Source of the DNA: Dongshaea marina
GTDB lineage: Bacteria > Pseudomonadota > Gammaproteobacteria > Enterobacterales > Aeromonadaceae
DNA: 64,000 bases
Reading direction: 5' to 3'
Assembly (NCBI RefSeq): GCF_003072645.1
Contig: NZ_CP028897.1
Coordinates: 1,191,658 to 1,255,657, forward strand
The notes under the pieces were generated by a model, which was given only the letters and a program-made list of their open reading frames with translations, did not search any database and was not told the origin of the DNA. This document shows positions 59,034 to 64,000 of this stretch, piece by piece (positions within the stretch are counted from its first letter, which is position 1; the number at the start of each line of letters is the position of its first letter). The position numbers and the translations under genes were made by a program.

Positions 59034-59579
59034 TTATAAGAATTCCTGGAGCAGCCAGTAACTCACCGGGTTATCCGGACACTGATAGGGGCCGCACTCG
59101 ATAAAGGTCATGATGAAGGTCAGGAGAACACTGATGATTGCCAGCAGGCATACCATCTTTGCAATCATCCCCATTTGCGGGGCGATGACCGGCTCATCGG
59201 TGGAGAGCAGGAGTAAAATGGCTGTACCCAGTATGGTCAGTGAAAAAATAACAAAGGCCCAAGTGTAATAGTGAAGGCCCAGGATGGCGCTGCCGTAAGG
59301 GGGAGTGCCTGGGATCACATGCAAAGAGATCTGGCGCAGGGCCACGGCGGCACCAAACAGGGCGGCAACCAGGATAAGACCATAGTGGCGTTTGCGGGGG
59401 CCCTCGACCACATTGAGCAGGAATCCAAACATCACGGCGGCAAATCCAACCCTCTGCAGCAGGCACAGGGGGCAGGGGAGCTCATTGAGGATAAACTGAA
59501 AGACCAAACCTGCGATGAGCACCAGGCTGAGCAAAAACAGGGCCAGAATATTCAGGGGGCGGGTCAGGATATCAAACAT
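59034..59579 (-). CDS. dsbB: Disulfide bond formation protein B
   Basis: 181 aa, four membrane segments. Inner-membrane oxidase that re-oxidises DsbA using quinone. First redox pair in LPCPLCLLQR; second periplasmic pair in IECGPYQCPDN. The loop HVIPGTPPYGSAILGLHYYTWAF is unusual for classical DsbB and fits the DsbI/DsbB-like branch. Start ATG at 59579 is placed by AAGGAG; a TTG two codons earlier is too near it. Confidence 0.9.
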   Translation of the reverse strand: MFDILTRPLNILALFLLSLVLIAGLVFQFILNELPCPLCLLQRVGFAAVMFGFLLNVVEGPRKRHYGLILVAALFGAAVALRQISLHVIPGTPPYGSAILGLHYYTWAFVIFSLTILGTAILLLLSTDEPVIAPQMGMIAKMVCLLAIISVLLTFIMTFIECGPYQCPDNPVSYWLLQEFL

Positions 59580-59591
59580 GATCAAGCCTCC

Positions 59592-59747
59592 TTAGAGCAA
59601 AATGGTCAGGGGATCGGTGGCATGATGGGCAAACCAGAACACCGCCAGGATCAGGCTCACCACAAACAGGAGGTACCCAATGCTAGTCTTTTTGCCAAAG
59701 ACGGCGATCATGGCCAGGGCCTGGATCAAAAAAATTAACGACATCAT
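59592..59747 (-). CDS. DUF5993-like small membrane protein, 51 aa
   Basis: Reads MMSLIFLIQALAMIAVFGKK at the start and ends HATDPLTILL, with two short hydrophobic stretches. Small proteins of this kind (DUF5993) commonly sit just ahead of DsbB-type genes. AAGGAG precedes the double ATG, and its stop is 12 bp before dsbB, so the two are coupled. Role unknown, presumably an accessory to the DsbB partner. Confidence 0.82.
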   Translation of the reverse strand: MMSLIFLIQALAMIAVFGKKTSIGYLLFVVSLILAVFWFAHHATDPLTILL

Positions 59748-59944
59748 GAGTCACACTCCTTGTCTCTCATCTCGTTGGGGATTTCTCTTGATTAAGTGTA
59801 GGAGTGAACTGAAAAGGTGAGGAGAATATTCCAAGATATCATGGCGATATTGGTTTGCTGTGCCCGAAACGAGTGAGGGACTCTCGTAGCAAGTCGATCA
59901 AATGGGAGCCTTCATCAAGTTTGCCATCAAACAGCCGGCTGAGT

Positions 59945-60382
59945 TTACCGGCTTAGGTTGCTCTCTGGAGCTGTATTTTGCTGGCAGCCTTCAGAAACTT
60001 CCAGTTCAGTATATCCGGTTTGCGGATCTGCGGCCCTGCTAAAGACAAGGTTCGAATAGCTATGGATTATCAGCTCGGCGGTGGTATCGACAATCGAACC
60101 TTCAAGCAGGTGCCCACCTAGGACCTCACCCTTTTCATTTGCCACAGAGATATGCAGATGCTGATTATGAGGGGTCAGGGTGCCCATCACAGAGACAATC
60201 TCAAGTGGGGCTGAGAGTTTGAGAGTCTGTGCGGCACCAGCCAAACGGATGTTCAGCCTGGATAAGCAGCCGGCGCATGAGGCGATGCTTCCTGCCCGGA
60301 TCTGATGGCGGGTGACCAGCTGTTGAATGCTCTGTTTGAGATCTGCGCCTCTGGTCAGGCGGGTGGCAATAGGGGTGATCAT
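59945..60382 (-). CDS. PPC/DUF296 domain protein
   Basis: 145 aa. PPC (DUF296) domain of the kind found in AT-hook proteins and bacterial stand-alone forms: RLTRGADLKQSIQQL, IASCAGCLSRLNIRL, VSVMGTLTPHNQHLHISVAN, LGGHLLEGSIVDTTAEL. The conserved His/Gly face (HLHISVA, GGHL) suggests metal or nucleotide binding. Trimeric fold by family. Precise function unknown. Confidence 0.9.
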   Translation of the reverse strand: MITPIATRLTRGADLKQSIQQLVTRHQIRAGSIASCAGCLSRLNIRLAGAAQTLKLSAPLEIVSVMGTLTPHNQHLHISVANEKGEVLGGHLLEGSIVDTTAELIIHSYSNLVFSRAADPQTGYTELEVSEGCQQNTAPESNLSR

Positions 60383-60428
60383 GTAAAGCCTCGATGGAGT
60401 GAAGTTTCGGATTTTTTGCTACTTTTAA

Positions 60429-60456
60429 AACTGAGCGACTGTCGTGTCGCCCAGTT
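60429..60456 (-). terminator. Terminator after the M20 amidohydrolase gene
   Basis: On the minus strand AACTGGGCGAC pairs with GTCGCTCAGTT with one mismatch, then TTTTAAAA. 17 bp past the M20 gene stop. Confidence 0.65.
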
Positions 60457-60473
60457 CAGTTAGGCCTGAGTCG

Positions 60474-61643
60474 CTATTGGCATTCGCCATGGATCAATTC
60501 GATGAAAAAGCGCATTCCGGTCTCGATCGCCGAGTCATCAAACTGATAATCCGGGGTATGTAATCCGGCACAGTTCTCGCCGTTGCCGATAAAGGCAAAG
60601 CAGCCGGGAATTTTCTCAAGATAAAATGAGAAGTCCTCGGAGAAGTTAAAGGGCTCGCTGAGCTCAATCACCTTATCTTCTCCAACAGCCCTGCGTGCAG
60701 CAGCCAGGGCGGTTTGAGCATTTTGCCGATGATTGACTGTGGGAGGGTAGCGCCGGGTGTAGCTCGCCTGAGCCTTGCAATGAAAGGCCTGGGCACTGGT
60801 ATTGGCCAGCTCGATGATCCGCTGCTCCAGAATATCCCGGGTCTTTGGGGTGAAACTTCGGGCCGTACCACACAGGCTGACTTGAGATGGGATCACATTG
60901 GGGGCGTTCATATCCCCGCCATGAATATGGCCGACACTGACCACTGCTGCCTCACTGGCCGGAACATTACGGCTGGTGATGGTGTGCAGCATGGTGATGA
61001 AGTGGGCCGTTGCCAGGCTTGGGTCGGTGACCTTGTGCGGCATGGCACCATGGCCTCCACTTCCCAAAAACTCAACCTGCCAGGTATCTCCGGCGGCAGT
61101 CACGGCTCCCGAACGGGTCGCGATTTTTCCAACGACCATGCCCGGGAGATTGTGTAGCCCATAGATGGCCTGGATCGGGAAGCGCTCAAACAGACCCTCC
61201 TCTATCATCACTCGGGCTCCGGCCTCTCCCTCCTCTGCGGGTTGAAACAGAAAATAGACAGTCCCGGCAAAATCATTGTGCTCAGATAAGTAGCGGGCGG
61301 TGGCAAGCAAGATGGCGGTGTGGCCATCGTGACCACAGGCATGGCTGGCTCCCGGGATCTGAGAGCGAACACTGTGCTCAGCTGATTCTTCAATATTCAG
61401 GGCATCCATGTCGGCTCTCAGGGCGATGTTGGGACCTTCACCCCTGCTGCCTTTGAGGATGGCAACCAGCCCGGTCTGCGCAAGTCCCTGATGAACCTCA
61501 AGTCCTAACTCCTGGAGAAACTGACTCACCCGGGCACTGGTTTTATGCAGTGCAAAGCTTATCTCCGGATGTTGATGAAGCTGATGGCGAGTAAGGGTGA
61601 GTTCTGCGGCGATCGCTTTGAGACGGGAGGTATCGATAGTCAT
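60474..61643 (-). CDS. M20-family amidohydrolase
   Basis: 389 aa zinc amidohydrolase of the hippurate hydrolase / N-acyl amino acid deacylase group. ALRADMDALNI, HACGHDGHTAILL (metal ligands) and FLFQPAEEGEAGA with the catalytic Glu pair; FNFSEDFSFYLEKIPGCFAFIGNG near the end supplies the last ligand region. No signal peptide, so cytosolic. The acyl substrate is unknown. Monocistronic, convergent to nothing, divergent from the isocitrate-lyase-type gene. Confidence 0.92.
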   Translation of the reverse strand: MTIDTSRLKAIAAELTLTRHQLHQHPEISFALHKTSARVSQFLQELGLEVHQGLAQTGLVAILKGSRGEGPNIALRADMDALNIEESAEHSVRSQIPGASHACGHDGHTAILLATARYLSEHNDFAGTVYFLFQPAEEGEAGARVMIEEGLFERFPIQAIYGLHNLPGMVVGKIATRSGAVTAAGDTWQVEFLGSGGHGAMPHKVTDPSLATAHFITMLHTITSRNVPASEAAVVSVGHIHGGDMNAPNVIPSQVSLCGTARSFTPKTRDILEQRIIELANTSAQAFHCKAQASYTRRYPPTVNHRQNAQTALAAARRAVGEDKVIELSEPFNFSEDFSFYLEKIPGCFAFIGNGENCAGLHTPDYQFDDSAIETGMRFFIELIHGECQ

Positions 61644-61863
61644 GGGGACTCCTGAATATGAAGGGCTGGAAGGAGTGTAACAGGTTCGTGATTATATCTG
61701 ATGTTGATTTTAGGGCTCTTCTGCGTTGGTTTAGATTGTAGTGCCTCTATTTGTTAATAAATCTAACAAAATGGTCAGAATTAATTGATTCAAAACTAGT
61801 CAGTATACGCATAAATTACAAGGAGTTAATAGAACTGTCCCTAATGATAAATAAGGATTTTTT

Positions 61864-62759
61864 ATGACTTCAATTACAAAACAATTGAGCTCTGATGAGA
61901 CTGTACTGGCTGCCGGTTGCTTTAATGCGCTATCGGCACTGGCGATTGAGCAAGCGGGATTTTCCATGACCTATCTTTCAGGTGCCAATATCGCTTATCA
62001 CCAGCTGGGACGGCCGGATGTGGGCCTGGTGAGTATGACAGAGGTTGCGGCGACCCTGGAGCGGGTTTGCGAACGGGTCGAAATTCCAGTGATTGTGGAT
62101 GCCGACACTGGCTTTGGTAATGAGGTAAACACCCACAGAACGGTACGCCTGTTTGAGAAGATGGGGGCGGCGGCCATTCAGCTCGAAGACCAGGTGACTC
62201 CCAAGCGCTGCGGCCATCTTAAGGGGAAATCACTCATCTCCAGTGAAGAGATGCTCATTAAGCTTGATGCTGCGCTGCAGGCGCGGCGCAGTGAGGATAC
62301 GTTGATCATTGCACGGACCGATGCGATTGCTGTTGAGGGGTTTGATGCAGCATTAGCCCGGGCTCATGCCTATGTTGAGGCGGGGCCGATATGTTGTTTG
62401 TTGAGGCGCCTGGCGATTTGGAGCAACTCAGGGAGATTGGTCGTGCCTTTTCAGGTAAGACTCGCTTGATGCTGAATCAGGTTGAAGGGGGAGTGACTCC
62501 GATTGTGTCACCCATACTCGCTCAGGAATATGGCTTTGATCTGGTGTTTTATCCCACGGCTCTGACCCGAGCATTCGGTTTTATGGCGCAGCAGTTTTTA
62601 ACCACCCTCAAGGCTGAAGGGACCAGCAACTCGATGCGCGATCAGATGTTTGATATCCAGCAGCTCAACGAGATGCTGGAGACTCAGTCTTTCATGGCCT
62701 CCATTACCCCGAAACGTCAGGATATCCTGGCTCAGGGAAAGGCGGTTGAAGGGTTATAA
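61864..62759 (+). CDS. Isocitrate lyase/PEP mutase superfamily enzyme, frameshifted
   Basis: About 298 aa with one G added to the run at 62382-62385, restoring YVEAGADMLFVEAPGD. C-C bond lyase of the methylisocitrate lyase type. Substrate segment SGANIAYHQLG, metal-binding VDADTGFG, LEDQVTPKRCGHL (the K-[KR]-CGH signature with active Cys), and IIARTDA. Neighbouring a LeuC-like dehydratase, it could be a 2,3-dimethylmalate lyase, a methylisocitrate lyase or an oxaloacetate decarboxylase; sequence alone does not decide. Confidence 0.9.
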
Positions 62760-62952
62760 GCGTGCTATCTCTCTCGGGCGCCATGTATCTCTTCTTCACG
62801 ACTTATGAAAGTGCGATGCCGTGATTAGCGCTCTTACGCTGAAGACAGGCTGTGTTTATTCGGATCTTTTTGCTGAGGATGTGAGCAATGGATCTTGACT
62901 TCAGCTGTGTGATAACAACTTCAAACCAAATCGATTCCAAATGGAGATGAAC

Positions 62953-64000
62953 ATGGGGCAACATATAGTTGAAAAGATCCTGGCTCATGCCTCAGGTAAG
63001 AGTGAGCTTATTCCTGGGGAGATCATCGAGTGCCAGGTTGACTGCCTGATGGCGCATGACTCCAGTGGGCCGCGCCGCTGGTGGCCCAGGCTTGAGCTGC
63101 TCAATGCTCGCCCATGGGATCCCAAAAAAGTAGTTGTGATAACCGATCACTTCGTGACGCCCTATGATCGTGAGAGTGCTCAAATCGTGGCCACTGCCGG
63201 TGCTTTTGCTCGCCACTATGGCACCCGGTTACATGATCGTGAGGGTGTGTGTCACATCGTTCTTGAAGAACAGGGGTATATACAGCCAGGTATGTTTGCC
63301 GTTGGCGGTGATTCTCACTCGCCGACGGCAGGTGCTTTCGGGGCATTTATGTGTGGCTATGGTGATTTAGATACAACAGGTGTTTTGGTCAGCGGTAAAA
63401 CCTGGGAGCGGGTACCTGAAGTGATCCGGCTGACGCTCAATGGCAGGTTACAACCGGGTGTATGTGCTAAGGATATCGCGCTCTACCTGGCTCGCACTCT
63501 GGAGATATCCTCAGATCAGGTCCTTGAATTTCAGGGAGCCGTTGTTGAGAGGTTACCAATGGAGGAACGCATGGTGTTAACGAATATGGCACCTGAGATA
63601 GGCGCGATGACAGCGATCATTAATCCCGATGAGGTCACTCACCACTATATGAAAGCCCAGGGGCATGATATCGATCCCTCCTATCTTGGCTGGGTGAGCG
63701 ATTCTCACGCAGGCTATCACCAACAGATGGAGCTCGATCTGAGTGGACTTAAACCGCAAATTGCGCTTCCTGGCGATCCAAAAAATGCAGATGAATTGAC
63801 CCATCACCTGGGGGCTCACTTGGATCAGTGTTACATCGGGGGCTGTACCGGCGCTAAGTTGGAGGATCTGAAGATGGCGGCCCGGGTGCTTGAGGGGCAG
63901 AAGGTTCATCCTGCAACCCGATTATTGGTGTGCCCGGCTTCGCAGAAGATTATGCGGCAGGCTGAGCAGCTGGGGCTGTTAAGAGTACTGCTTGCGTCCG
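62953..64000 (+). CDS. LeuC/aconitase-family dehydratase large subunit (runs off the window)
   Basis: At least 349 aa, open to the edge. Fe-S hydro-lyase of the isopropylmalate/homoaconitate type: VVVITDHFVTP, GDSHSPTAGAFGAF and CYIGGCTGAKLEDLKMAARVL, the latter two with cluster-ligand Cys. The third segment near the C-terminus is not yet complete (LLVCPASQK). GGAG six bases before the 62953 ATG (MGQHIVEKILAH) sets the start, though ATGs at 62941 and 62947 are in frame. A small-subunit (LeuD-like) gene is expected beyond the window. Confidence 0.92.
   Translation, partial: MGQHIVEKILAHASGKSELIPGEIIECQVDCLMAHDSSGPRRWWPRLELLNARPWDPKKVVVITDHFVTPYDRESAQIVATAGAFARHYGTRLHDREGVCHIVLEEQGYIQPGMFAVGGDSHSPTAGAFGAFMCGYGDLDTTGVLVSGKTWERVPEVIRLTLNGRLQPGVCAKDIALYLARTLEISSDQVLEFQGAVVERLPMEERMVLTNMAPEIGAMTAIINPDEVTHHYMKAQGHDIDPSYLGWVSDSHAGYHQQMELDLSGLKPQIALPGDPKNADELTHHLGAHLDQCYIGGCTGAKLEDLKMAARVLEGQKVHPATRLLVCPASQKIMRQAEQLGLLRVLLAS

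Noticed and set aside
1-64000. tRNA, rRNA or CRISPR arrays
   Set aside because: No cloverleaf, rRNA segment or regularly spaced repeat-spacer pattern was seen; the 23-bp series at 8689 belongs to an IS21 end.

Overview
The window looks like chromosomal DNA of a marine or estuarine gammaproteobacterium. The core blocks nadK / grpE / dnaK-dnaJ and panB-panC-panD-folK-pcnB-gluQ-dksA-sfsA-thpR / hrpB-mrcB have the order and protein types seen in Aeromonas/Vibrio-type genomes. The exact genus cannot be fixed from sequence alone. Sigma-32 promoters of the enterobacterial type precede grpE and dnaK.

Layout. 1-1380 is a repeat-rich stretch in which two repeat units alternate (A-B-A-B), followed by a short duplicated piece of the nadK 3' end. 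1380-8127: an aldo/keto reductase, nadK, then the heat-shock genes grpE, dnaK and dnaJ. 8128-15105: two paralogous secreted GH64-like (beta-1,3-glucanase type) proteins, the first split by a complete IS21-family element (istA, istB, 8-bp target duplication). 15174-19322: a small orphan protein, twin periplasmic solute-binding proteins, a LysR regulator and an unknown coiled-coil protein. 19641-31889: pantothenate, folate and tRNA/stringent-response housekeeping genes, HrpB helicase and PBP1b. 32054-34653: a secreted protein with a chitin-binding-type C-terminus, then an IS630 OrfA remnant.

34937-46151 is a complete phenylalanine/tyrosine catabolic locus: phhA-phhB hydroxylation, an amino-acid dehydrogenase, hppD, hmgA, maiA, fumarylacetoacetase. 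The acetoacetate-CoA transferase and thiolase genes that consume its end product lie next to it, with two LysR regulators between. 46137-51022 is an AT-rich, roughly 4.9-kb island bounded by a 92-bp direct repeat of the phhB 3' end. It carries an SDR, a secreted Cys-containing protein, a phage-type repressor and a VUT/YhhQ-type (queuosine-precursor) transporter. 51200-54281 is a glutarate / L-2-hydroxyglutarate module (glaR, glaH, lhgD). 54447-64000 holds a persulfide dioxygenase-like hydrolase, a quinone-oxidoreductase-like enzyme with a divergent LysR, a DsbB with a 51-aa DUF5993-like partner, an M20 amidohydrolase, and an isocitrate-lyase/PEP-mutase enzyme followed by a LeuC/aconitase-type dehydratase that runs off the end.

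Fifteen genes are each broken by the same lesion: one missing base in a run of G or C. This uniformity points to consensus errors in the sequence rather than real decay, so these genes are described as single genes with a corrected reading. The most interesting structural signals are two independent gene-3'-end duplications (nadK and phhB) that bracket inserted cargo without a visible integrase, and a 98-bp dispersed element with terminal inverted repeats present in two copies.
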